Shown in pieces: positions 8,353 to 15,895 of a stretch of DNA of 64,000 nucleotides. The first letter of the stretch is position 1. Every line of letters begins with the position of its first letter. The position numbers were made by a program, and so were the translations under genes. Source of the DNA: Castellaniella sp041675725 (GTDB lineage: Bacteria; Pseudomonadota; Gammaproteobacteria; Burkholderiales; Burkholderiaceae_B); the NCBI RefSeq assembly GCF_041675725.1, contig NZ_JBAYTI010000006.1, forward strand, positions 1-64,000, written 5' to 3'. The notes below the pieces were generated by a model that was not told the DNA's origin, made no database searches, and worked only from the letters and a program-made list of their open reading frames with translations.

Positions 8353-8790
8353 TCAATGGGGCCGGGCGGCCAGCGCGTGGCTGCGCAGTTCATGGCCCTG
8401 CTGGCGGTATTGCTGCCAGCGCGCGCGTGCGGCCTGCCGGTCGTCCGGGTGTTCGGAGACGATTTCGAGAATGCGGGCAAACTGCCCCGCATGGGGCGGG
8501 CAGTGCAGATCCAGGTTGAGCAGCCAGCCGCAGGATGCCAGGCTGGCCAGATCGGCGGGCTGGTCGACGAGGATCACCGGCGCGTGCGCAAGCAGTGGGT
8601 CGTGGGCGCGCACGTGCGGGATGAAACTGGCCGGCTCGAAGGACCACAGCAACGCGTCATAGCGCTGTAGCCGGCGGGCATCGGTGCACCAGACTGCGAC
8701 ACGATGCCCGGCCTGCACGTGGCGCGCCGTGGTATGGCAGGCCATGTGCAGGCGGTGGTGCGCGCCGTGGGCGAAGTCTACGCGGCTCAT
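8353..8790 (-). CDS. holC: DNA polymerase III subunit chi
   Basis: A 145-residue HolC protein, part of the clamp-loader, which links the polymerase III holoenzyme to SSB. Family features are the N-terminal VDFAHGAHHRLHMACHTTARHVQAGHRVAVWC, shown here by its parts VDFAHGA and HRVAVWC, the LLWSFEPASFIPH region, and the closing RWQQYRQQGHELRSH. It starts within the pepA stop codon (ATGA), the usual pepA-holC coupling in proteobacteria. Confidence 0.9.
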   Translation of the reverse strand: MSRVDFAHGAHHRLHMACHTTARHVQAGHRVAVWCTDARRLQRYDALLWSFEPASFIPHVRAHDPLLAHAPVILVDQPADLASLASCGWLLNLDLHCPPHAGQFARILEIVSEHPDDRQAARARWQQYRQQGHELRSHALAARPH

Positions 8791-10277
8791 GCGCCGGACT
8801 GCCCCAGCAGGTATTGCACCAGCAGGGGGACCGGCCGGCCCGTCGCCTCTTTTTGCTTGCCTTCGAGCCAGGCCGTGCCGGCGATGTCGAGATGGGCCCA
8901 GGTGAACGCTTTGGTGAAGCGCGACAGGAAGCAGGCCGCGGTGACGGATCCGGCGGCCCGCCCGCCGATGTTGGCCATGTCGGCAAAGTTGGACTTGAGC
9001 TGCTTCTGGTATTCGGCGCCCAGGGGCAGGCGCCAGGCAGGGTCGAGGGCCTGGCGGCCGGCGGCCAGCAGGTGCTCGGCCAGGGTATCGTCCGTCGAGA
9101 ACAGGCCGCTGTTGACGTGGCCCAGCGCAATCACGCAGGCCCCCGTCAGGGTGGCGATATCAATGACAGCGGCGGGCTTGAAGCGCTCGGCGTAGGTCAG
9201 GGCGTCGCAGAGGATCAACCGCCCTTCGGCATCCGTATTGAGGATTTCGATCGTTTGCCCCGACAGGCTGGTGACGATGTCGCCTGGCTTGTTGGCCGTA
9301 CCGCTGGGCAGGTTTTCGCAACTGGGAATGAGGCCGATGACTTCGCGCGGCAGGTCGAGCTCGGCGACCGCGCGCAGCGTACCCAGCACGCTGGCGGCCC
9401 CGCACATGTCGAATTTCATTTCGTCCATGGCGGCCGCCGGCTTGATGGATATGCCCCCGGCATCGAAGGTGACGCCCTTGCCCACCAGGACGATGGGGGC
9501 CGCGGCGCTGGGTTGACTGGGGGTGTGCCGCAGGACGATGAAGGCAGGGGGTTCGGCCGAACCGCGCGCCACCGACAGGAACGAGCCCATCTTGAGGGCT
9601 TCGATTTTTTTCTGGTCGAGGACCTCGGCCTTCAGGGTTTTGAACTGCCGGGCCAGCTGGCGCGCCGTCTCGCCCAGGTAAGTGGGCGTGCAGATGTTGG
9701 GCGGCAAGTCGCCCAGCTGGCGCGCGAGATTGACCCCGGCCCCGACCGCCGCCCCCTGGGCCAGGGCCGTGCGCGCGGCCCCTGCCTGGCTGCGCGGGCC
9801 ATGCACGATGAACTGCTGCAGCTGGACCGCCGGTTTGGGCTCGCTGAATGTGGCGTCGTACTGGTAGCAGGCGGCCGACACGGCCTGGGCCGCCGCGCGC
9901 ACGCAGTCGGCGAAGCCGGCATCGACGCAGGGCAGGGTGCACAGGGTAGAGACGGCGTGAGACAGCCCGGCCCGCACGCACAGGCCCGCAAAGACTTCGT
10001 GGGCTTGGCGGACGGTGGCCGCTTCGAGCGTGTCCGCCTCGCCCAGACCGAGTAAAATGATGCGTTCCGCCGCCACCCCGGCAGGGGCATGGATGACCAG
10101 GCTCTCGCCCGCGGCTGCCTTGAACTCGGCCTGCACGATGTGCCCCAGGGTGCCCTGGGTGGCCTGGTCGAGTGCCTGGGCGTCCGGGCTCAGCTGCCCC
10201 CCCTTGAATACGCCGACCGCCAGAGCCTGGGTCTTGACAGTATGCAGGGTGGTGGTGCTGCTTGTGCTAAATTTCAT
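8787..10277 (-). CDS. pepA: Leucyl aminopeptidase (M17 family)
   Basis: A 496-residue cytosolic dizinc aminopeptidase that frees N-terminal residues from peptides. The M17 C-terminal catalytic domain (about 185-490) shows the metal-site Lys and Asp in VLVGKGVTFDAGG, the signature NTDAEGRLILCD, and DIATLTGACVIALG. The N-terminal macro-like domain is about 1-150. E. coli PepA also binds DNA in Xer recombination and carAB control; that role cannot be judged here. It reads toward holC and is divergent from lptF. Confidence 0.95.
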   Translation of the reverse strand: MKFSTSSTTTLHTVKTQALAVGVFKGGQLSPDAQALDQATQGTLGHIVQAEFKAAAGESLVIHAPAGVAAERIILLGLGEADTLEAATVRQAHEVFAGLCVRAGLSHAVSTLCTLPCVDAGFADCVRAAAQAVSAACYQYDATFSEPKPAVQLQQFIVHGPRSQAGAARTALAQGAAVGAGVNLARQLGDLPPNICTPTYLGETARQLARQFKTLKAEVLDQKKIEALKMGSFLSVARGSAEPPAFIVLRHTPSQPSAAAPIVLVGKGVTFDAGGISIKPAAAMDEMKFDMCGAASVLGTLRAVAELDLPREVIGLIPSCENLPSGTANKPGDIVTSLSGQTIEILNTDAEGRLILCDALTYAERFKPAAVIDIATLTGACVIALGHVNSGLFSTDDTLAEHLLAAGRQALDPAWRLPLGAEYQKQLKSNFADMANIGGRAAGSVTAACFLSRFTKAFTWAHLDIAGTAWLEGKQKEATGRPVPLLVQYLLGQSGA

Positions 10278-10313
10278 CAGTTTTCCTCTGTGTTCCGGGT
10301 GAAGACAAGATTC

Positions 10314-10341
10314 CGATACGGTTCATCACGATACGGTTCAT
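10314..10341. repeat. 13-bp direct repeat in the pepA-lptF divergent region
   Basis: CGATACGGTTCAT occurs at 10314-10326 and again at 10329-10341, a period of 15 bases, with two bases between copies. The pair lies between the divergent pepA and lptF starts, 16 bases before the lptF ATG, where a regulator could act on either gene. Confidence 0.7.
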
Positions 10342-10356
10342 TATTCCGCATTTTCC

Positions 10357-11466
10357 ATGTCCTTGTTCAAGCGTGCCGTCGTATCCGAAATCGTCAGCCA
10401 CGGGGGGATCGTCTTTTCAACCCTGTTGGTGGTCTGGCTCAGCGTTCTCATTGTGCGCCTGCTGGGCGAAGCGGCCAATGGCGACATCGGGGCCAATGTC
10501 GTGCTGGGCCTGGCGGCCTTCTCCAGCATTACCGCGCTGCCGGTGATCCTGTCCGTGTCGCTGTTCGTCGCCGTACTCACCACGGTCACGCGCAGCTACC
10601 GGGAGTCTGAGATGGCCGTCTGGTTTGCCAGCGGCCTGTCGCTGCGGCAGTGGCTGCAGCCCATCATGTGGTTCGCCGTGCCGGTGGCGCTGGTGGTGGC
10701 GGCGCTGACCCTGTCTGCCTCGCCGTGGGCCTACGGCCAGATCGCCGAGTATCGCCAGCGTTTCGAGCAGCGCTCGGACCTGTCGCGCGTGGCCTCGGGC
10801 CAATTCATAGAAACCGACGAAGGGCGTCGGGTCTTTTTTGCCGAACCGCCCGAGCGCCCCGATGACGAGCTCGGGCGCATCGTCGCGCGGGTGGCCGATC
10901 CCGAATGGTTGAGCGTGGTGGTGGCCGACAGCGCGGCAATCCGGGCCGAAGACAACGGGGATCGCTTCCTGGTGTTGGGCCCCGGGCATCGTTATGACTT
11001 CAAAGAGGGCTCCTCCGAAATGCGCCTGCTCGATTTCGAGCGCTACGGCGTGCGCATCGAAAGCCGCAGCGATCCGGCCACCCTCGAGGCCGCCCGGCAG
11101 AAAGCCCTGCAGCAGATCAAGGCCCGGCCAACAGCCGATCTGATCCGCCAGGCCGACAGCGAATCCCTGTCCCAGCTGATGTGGCGGCTGTCGCTGCCTC
11201 TGGCGGCCCTCAATCTGGCGTTGATCGCGCTGCCGCTGGGGGCAGTCAACCCGCGTCTGGGGCGTTCGGGCGACCTGCTGCTGGCCGGGCTGCTGGCCTT
11301 GCTGTACATGAATCTGATCAATCTGTCGCGCAGCTGGATCGATGATGGCGTCTTGCCGTTCAGCATTGGCCTGTGGTTGGTGCACGGGGTATTTCTGGCC
11401 CTGGGGATGGGCCTGTTGTGGTGGCGCACGCGGCTGCGCCGGCCTCGCGCGCCGGCGCCGGCATGA
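10357..11466 (+). CDS. lptF: LPS export ABC transporter permease LptF
   Basis: A 369-residue YjgP/YjgQ-family permease. With LptG and the ATPase LptB it extracts lipopolysaccharide from the inner membrane toward LptC and LptA. The N-terminal pattern (LFKRAVVSEIVSHGGIVFSTLLVV) and two three-helix membrane blocks flank a periplasmic beta-jellyroll domain at about 130-260. The C-terminal helices end in a basic RTRLRRPRAP tail. LptG normally follows directly; here the next gene is a convergent LysR regulator whose 3' end overlaps lptF by 107 bases. Confidence 0.93.
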   Translation: MSLFKRAVVSEIVSHGGIVFSTLLVVWLSVLIVRLLGEAANGDIGANVVLGLAAFSSITALPVILSVSLFVAVLTTVTRSYRESEMAVWFASGLSLRQWLQPIMWFAVPVALVVAALTLSASPWAYGQIAEYRQRFEQRSDLSRVASGQFIETDEGRRVFFAEPPERPDDELGRIVARVADPEWLSVVVADSAAIRAEDNGDRFLVLGPGHRYDFKEGSSEMRLLDFERYGVRIESRSDPATLEAARQKALQQIKARPTADLIRQADSESLSQLMWRLSLPLAALNLALIALPLGAVNPRLGRSGDLLLAGLLALLYMNLINLSRSWIDDGVLPFSIGLWLVHGVFLALGMGLLWWRTRLRRPRAPAPA

Positions 11467-12376
11467 GCAAGGTGCCCGAGTATCCCAGCAGCAGGCTGTG
11501 GTTCAGGCTCACCGCCTGCTTCAGGTGGTTCCACAAGGCCATGACCCTGCGCGTGTGACGCAGGTCTTCGTGGCAGTACATCCAGAAGCTGCGCGAGATG
11601 TGGATCTCGTCCTCCAGTACGGGCTGCAGGCGTGGGTCCTGCGCAGCCAGAAAACAAGGCAAAATGGCCAGGCCCTGGCCGCCCAGGCTGGCGTGATACT
11701 GGGCCAGGATGCTGGTGCTGCGGAAGGTCACCCGCGAGGCCTGCACGAGATCGTCGAGATAGCGCAGGCGGTCGCTGAACAGCAGTTCGTCGACATAGCC
11801 AATGAAGGTATGGCGGCCCAGGTCGCCATGCTGCCGGATGGCGGCATGGCGGGCCAGGTAGTCCCGGCTGGCATACAGCTTCAGGGTATAGTCGGTCAGC
11901 TTGGTGCACAGATAGGGGCCGCGCTGGGGGCGTTCCAGGGCGATGGCGATGTCGGCCTCGCGTTTCGACAGGCTGATGAAACGGGGTACCGGCAGGATGT
12001 CCAGCGTCATGTCCGGGTGCCTGCGCTGGAAATCTACCAGCAGCGGTGTCAGAATGATACTGCCGAAGCCTTCGGTCGAGCCGATGCGTACGTGGCCCGA
12101 CAAGCTCTGCGCGGCGCCGCTCAGGGTCTCTTGTGCGGCCAGCAGGGCGCTTTCCACCGGTTCGGCATAGGCCAGCAGGCGCTGGCCGTCTTCGGTCAGG
12201 GTAAAGCCGCTGGCGCGGGATTTTTCAAACAAGGTCACGCCCAGCGCCTGCTCCAGGAGGCGAATACGGCGGGTCACCGTGCTGTGCTGTACGCCCAACC
12301 GCTGGGCGGCCGCGCTGGCCCGCTGGGTGCGGGCCACCTCGATGAAGTACCGTATGGCATCCCAGTCGTGGATCAT
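11360..12376 (-). CDS. LysR-family regulator divergent from mmsA
   Basis: A 338-residue LysR-type regulator. The winged helix-turn-helix is at about 3-60 (ASAAAQRLGVQHSTVTRRI), and a periplasmic-binding-like effector domain covers about 88-290. I start at MIHDWDAI because AAAGGT lies seven bases ahead; an ATG 18 bases upstream lacks this. After LWNHLKQAV at about 290 the frame runs on for some 45 low-complexity residues that lie antisense to the end of lptF, so the protein is longer than the usual 300. It likely controls the divergent mmsA gene; that is inferred from position. Confidence 0.85.
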   Translation of the reverse strand: MIHDWDAIRYFIEVARTQRASAAAQRLGVQHSTVTRRIRLLEQALGVTLFEKSRASGFTLTEDGQRLLAYAEPVESALLAAQETLSGAAQSLSGHVRIGSTEGFGSIILTPLLVDFQRRHPDMTLDILPVPRFISLSKREADIAIALERPQRGPYLCTKLTDYTLKLYASRDYLARHAAIRQHGDLGRHTFIGYVDELLFSDRLRYLDDLVQASRVTFRSTSILAQYHASLGGQGLAILPCFLAAQDPRLQPVLEDEIHISRSFWMYCHEDLRHTRRVMALWNHLKQAVSLNHSLLLGYSGTLLMPAPAREAGAAACATTTGPSPGPEIPRAPTTGQC

Positions 12377-12392
12377 CGGTGGACCTTTGTGC

Positions 12393-12405
12393 ATTGATTG
12401 TCAAT
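12393..12405. promoter_or_regulatory. Candidate LysR operator between the LysR gene and mmsA
   Basis: ATTGA and TCAAT form an inverted repeat around a three-base centre, which also satisfies the T-N11-A rule for LysR sites. It lies 17 bases before the LysR start codon, in the 116-bp divergent region, the expected place for auto-regulation and mmsA control. The rest of that region is AT-rich. Confidence 0.3.
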
Positions 12406-12492
12406 GAATGTGCAAATATTTTGATGGCAATATGTTTTTTACACAACTAAACTGGACTGCTTGACGCAGACACTTTATTTCAGGAGAACACC

Positions 12493-13986
12493 ATGAGCGA
12501 CATCCCACGCGTCCCACTGCTGATCGGCGGTGAGCTGGTCCAATCCCAAACCACGCAATGGCGTGATGTCATCAACCCCGCCACCCAAGAGGTGGTTGCC
12601 CGGGTGCCGTTCGCCACTCCCGAAGAAGTCGAGCGTGCCGTGGCCAACTCGCGCGAGGCCTTTGCCACGTGGCGCATGGTCAGCCAGGCCAAGCGCCGTC
12701 AGATCATGACCGATCTGGCCCAACTGCTGCGCGAGAACACCACCAAAATCGCCGAAGTCCTGTCGCGCGAACATGGCAAGACCCTGCCCGATGCCGAAGG
12801 CGAAGTAGCGCGTGGCCTCGAAGGGGTCGAGCACGCGGTCTCGGCCAACACCCTGCAGCTGGGCGACTACGCCGAGAACGCCGCCACCGGCATCGACGTC
12901 TACAGCGTACTGCAGCCGCTGGGCGTGTGCGCGGGCATCACCGCCTTCAATTTCCCGGTCATGCTGCCGTGCTGGATGTTCCCGATCGCCGTCACCATGG
13001 GCAATACCTTCGTCTACAAACCGTCCGAGCAAGACCCCAGCGCGTCCATGATGGTGGCCGAGCTCGCCCTGCAGGCCGGCCTGCCGCCCGGGGTGCTCAA
13101 TGTCGTGCATGGCGGCCCGGACGTCGCCAATGCCCTGTGCGATCATCCCGACATCAAGGCGGTTTCCTTCATCGGTTCCACCCGGGTGGGCACCGAGATC
13201 TACCGCCGCTCGTCCAACGCCGGCAAGCGGTGCCAGGCCATGATGGGCGCCAAGAATCACAGCGTGGTCATGCCCGACGCCGATCGCGAAGCCGCGCTCA
13301 ACTCCATGCTCGGCGCCGCCTTTGGCGCCGCGGGCGAGCGCTGCATGGCGATTTCGGTCCTGGTGCTGGTGGGCGAAGCCCAAAAATGGCTGCCCGACTT
13401 CGTCGAGCGGGCCCGCAAGCTCAAGGTGAATATCGGTACGGACCGTTCCGCCGATCTGGGGCCGATCATCTCGCCGTCCGCCAAGGCGCGTATCGAAGGG
13501 CTCATCCAGAAAGGGGTCGATGAAGGGGCCGAGCTCCTGCTCGACGGCCGCGGCATCACGGTGCCAGGCTACGAAAAAGGCAATTTTGTCGGGCCCACCA
13601 TCTTCAGCAAGGTGAAGCACGGCATGACTATCTACAACGAAGAGATCTTCGGCCCGGTGCTGTCCGTGGTGCTGGTCGATACGCTCGAAGAGGCAGTCGA
13701 ATTCATCAATGCCAACCCCAATGGCAACGGCACGTCCATCTTCACGCAAGACGGCGGCCATGCCCGGTATTTCCAGAACCATGTCGACGTCGGCCAGGTG
13801 GGTATCAACATTCCCATTCCGGTCCCGGTCGCCTGGTTCAGCTTCACGGGCTCGCGGGCGTCCAAGCTGGGCGACCTGGGCCCCAATGGTCGCCAGTCGA
13901 TTTATTTCTGGACCCAAACCAAGACCATCACGGCCCGCTGGGCCGCGCACCCGCGTGAAGTCAACACCACCATCGCCATGAAGTAA
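12493..13986 (+). CDS. mmsA: CoA-acylating methylmalonate-semialdehyde dehydrogenase
   Basis: A 497-residue aldehyde dehydrogenase-fold enzyme that turns methylmalonate semialdehyde, NAD+ and CoA into propionyl-CoA, CO2 and NADH at the end of valine catabolism; malonate semialdehyde is also a common substrate. The catalytic cysteine lies in AGERCMAISV. The MmsA-type GAKNHSVVMPDAD replaces the general-base glutamate motif of ordinary aldehyde dehydrogenases, and NPNGNGTSIFTQDG and PIPVPVAWFSFTG are typical of the subfamily. The start has CAGGAGAACACC ahead of ATG. The enzyme stands alone, with only the divergent LysR regulator beside it. Confidence 0.93.
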   Translation: MSDIPRVPLLIGGELVQSQTTQWRDVINPATQEVVARVPFATPEEVERAVANSREAFATWRMVSQAKRRQIMTDLAQLLRENTTKIAEVLSREHGKTLPDAEGEVARGLEGVEHAVSANTLQLGDYAENAATGIDVYSVLQPLGVCAGITAFNFPVMLPCWMFPIAVTMGNTFVYKPSEQDPSASMMVAELALQAGLPPGVLNVVHGGPDVANALCDHPDIKAVSFIGSTRVGTEIYRRSSNAGKRCQAMMGAKNHSVVMPDADREAALNSMLGAAFGAAGERCMAISVLVLVGEAQKWLPDFVERARKLKVNIGTDRSADLGPIISPSAKARIEGLIQKGVDEGAELLLDGRGITVPGYEKGNFVGPTIFSKVKHGMTIYNEEIFGPVLSVVLVDTLEEAVEFINANPNGNGTSIFTQDGGHARYFQNHVDVGQVGINIPIPVPVAWFSFTGSRASKLGDLGPNGRQSIYFWTQTKTITARWAAHPREVNTTIAMK

Positions 13987-13991
13987 TCACA

Positions 13992-14015
13992 GGCTGCACC
14001 GCATGCGGTGCAGCC
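13992..14015. terminator. Perfect 24-bp palindrome after mmsA
   Basis: A fully symmetric 24-bp sequence begins six bases after the mmsA stop. In RNA it gives a 10-bp stem (GGCTGCACCG with CGGTGCAGCC) closed by a CATG loop. No T tract follows, so it may act as a 3' stabilising or Rho-assisted end for the mmsA transcript. Confidence 0.55.
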
Positions 14016-14125
14016 ATGCGTCTGCGGGGCGGCCGTGCATCAGGCGGGCCGCCCCACTGCTGTCATTTCCTGATGTAATATTGGGCCTGTCCTATATTCC
14101 TTTCTCATGGAAGTTCACGCCCTCG

Positions 14126-15076
14126 ATGAATCTGCAGCAATTTCGTTTCGTGCGCGAGACCATCCGGCGCAATTTCAATCTCACCGAGGCCGCGCGGGCG
14201 TTGTATACATCACAGCCAGGGGTGTCCAAGGCCATCATCGAGTTCGAGGAAGAACTGGGCGTGAAGATCTTCGAGCGCCATGGCAAGCGCCTCAAGGGGC
14301 TGACCAAGCCCGGCGTGGCCGTCTGGGGGGTCATCGACCGCATCATGCGCGAAGTCGACAACCTGAAGAAAGTCAGCGATGAGTTCGCCCGCCACGACGA
14401 AGGGGCGCTGGTCATCGCCTGCACCCATACACAGGCCCGATACCTGCTGCCGCGTGTGATACCGGCTTTCAGGGCTCGCTTTCCCAAAGTGCACGTGTCC
14501 CTGGCCGAGGGTAATCCAGAGCACCTGGCCCGGCTGGTGTTGCAGGACCAGGCCGACCTGGCCATTGCCACCGAGACACTGGCGCAGACGGCGGGCCTGG
14601 TGGCGCTGCCGGTGTATACCTGGGAGCACACCCTGGTCGTACCCCCGGACCACCCGCTCACCAGCCTGACATCCAGCGCTGCACGGCAGCTGTCGCTCGA
14701 GCACCTCGCCCGGTATCCCATCGTCACCTACGACCGCGCCTTCTCGGGGCGCAGGGCCATTGACCAGGCCTTCGAGCAGGCCGGGATCAGCCCCGACATC
14801 GTGCTCGAGGCCATCGATGCCGATGTGGTCAAGACCTATGCCGACATTGGTCTGGGCATTGGCATCATCGCCGGGGTGGCATTCGATCCGCGCCGCGATA
14901 AGACGTTGGTGGGCCTGCCCGCCGGCCATTTGTTCGGCACGCACACGACCAGCGTGGCCATACGGCGCAACGCCTTTCTGCGAGACTTTGTCTATGTGCT
15001 GCTCGAGATGCTGGCCCCCGAACTGACGCGCCCGGTGGTGGCAGAGGCGATCGGCCAGCCGGTGGCGCCCCGCTAG
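14126..15076 (+). CDS. cysB: CysB-family LysR regulator of sulfur assimilation
   Basis: A 316-residue LysR protein of the CysB/Cbl subfamily. The start MNLQQFRFVRETIRRNFNLT, the helix ALYTSQPGVSKAIIE, and ACTHTQARYLLPRVIPAF at the beginning of the effector domain are hallmarks of CysB, which senses O/N-acetylserine and activates cysteine synthesis and sulfate or sulfonate use. The frame is open 41 codons upstream, but similarity begins at this ATG. No sulfur gene is adjacent, so cysB is a family-level name; Cbl or SsuR-like function is possible. Confidence 0.85.
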   Translation: MNLQQFRFVRETIRRNFNLTEAARALYTSQPGVSKAIIEFEEELGVKIFERHGKRLKGLTKPGVAVWGVIDRIMREVDNLKKVSDEFARHDEGALVIACTHTQARYLLPRVIPAFRARFPKVHVSLAEGNPEHLARLVLQDQADLAIATETLAQTAGLVALPVYTWEHTLVVPPDHPLTSLTSSAARQLSLEHLARYPIVTYDRAFSGRRAIDQAFEQAGISPDIVLEAIDADVVKTYADIGLGIGIIAGVAFDPRRDKTLVGLPAGHLFGTHTTSVAIRRNAFLRDFVYVLLEMLAPELTRPVVAEAIGQPVAPR

Positions 15077-15699
15077 CGGCTGGCCGTGGCCGAGCCGGCT
15101 TGCGCCGAGCTGGCTTGCAGGCGGCGTGCGCCGTTATAGCGTTTGCGCCAGTACGCCATATCCATGCTCTCGACGCGGATCTCTGCGCCACTGCGGGGCG
15201 CATGCACGAATTTCTGGTCGCCCAGGTAAATGCCCACGTGCGAAAACCGGCGCCCCAGCGTATTGAAGAACACCAGATCGCCGCGCCGCAGCTCGTCGCG
15301 CTTGACGGACGTGCCCAGCCGGGCCTGCTGGCTGGCTATTCGGGGCAGCTTGAGGCCCAGTGATTTTTCGGCTGCATAGGCGACCAGCCCACTGCAGTCG
15401 AACCCCTTGTTCGGCCCATTGCCCCCGTAGCGGTATTTGACCCCGAGGAACTTGAGTGCCGTGCCCGCCATGGTGTGTGGCGCTGGCGTGAGGCCTGGCT
15501 GGCCCCTGGCGGCATCCATGCGCTCGATGCCGAGCGGCGGATCGGTTTCCAGCCAGGCGCCAAGGGGGTCGGAGCGCGCCACGAGCGTGGAGCGCGGGCT
15601 ATCGAGGAGATCGTCGATGGAATCGGTGCGGGCCGTTTGCTGCGTTTGCGTGGCGCAGCCCGCCAGCAGGACCAGTGTGGCGCCCACCAGTGCGCGCAT
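15073..15699 (-). CDS. NlpC/P60-family lipoprotein peptidase
   Basis: A secreted NlpC/P60 cysteine peptidase, likely a murein endopeptidase. The signal sequence MRALVGATLVLLAGC ends in a lipobox with the lipidated Cys at residue 15. The catalytic domain begins near KFLGVKYRYGG, with Cys in FDCSGLV, His in FSHVGIYLG and the third polar residue in FVHAPRSG. Starting 20 codons earlier (15759) is possible; neither start has a clear ribosome binding site, and I prefer the one giving a compact lipoprotein signal. The stop overlaps the convergent cysB stop by four bases. Length from the chosen start is 208 residues. Confidence 0.85.
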   Translation of the reverse strand: MRALVGATLVLLAGCATQTQQTARTDSIDDLLDSPRSTLVARSDPLGAWLETDPPLGIERMDAARGQPGLTPAPHTMAGTALKFLGVKYRYGGNGPNKGFDCSGLVAYAAEKSLGLKLPRIASQQARLGTSVKRDELRRGDLVFFNTLGRRFSHVGIYLGDQKFVHAPRSGAEIRVESMDMAYWRKRYNGARRLQASSAQAGSATASR

Positions 15700-15895
15700 T
15701 GGCCAATGGCCAACCAATGGCAAGGGAAGGGCGTGTGCAGGTCGATGGGGCGGCGGCATGATGGGAAAGCGGGTGGGGCGGCGTATCCGTGCGAGTGTAG
15801 AAGATCGTGGCGATCGAGTAAAGTCTGCCCATGCGGCCTGTCGTAGGTGTAGCATCAGGGGGCAGCATCTGGCCCACTCGACCATGGAGACATCA

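Noticed and set aside
15437..15895. Extended N-terminus for prpE
   Set aside because: The open frame continues upstream but lies antisense to the NlpC lipoprotein; GGAG at 15886 and family length both point to the start at 15896.
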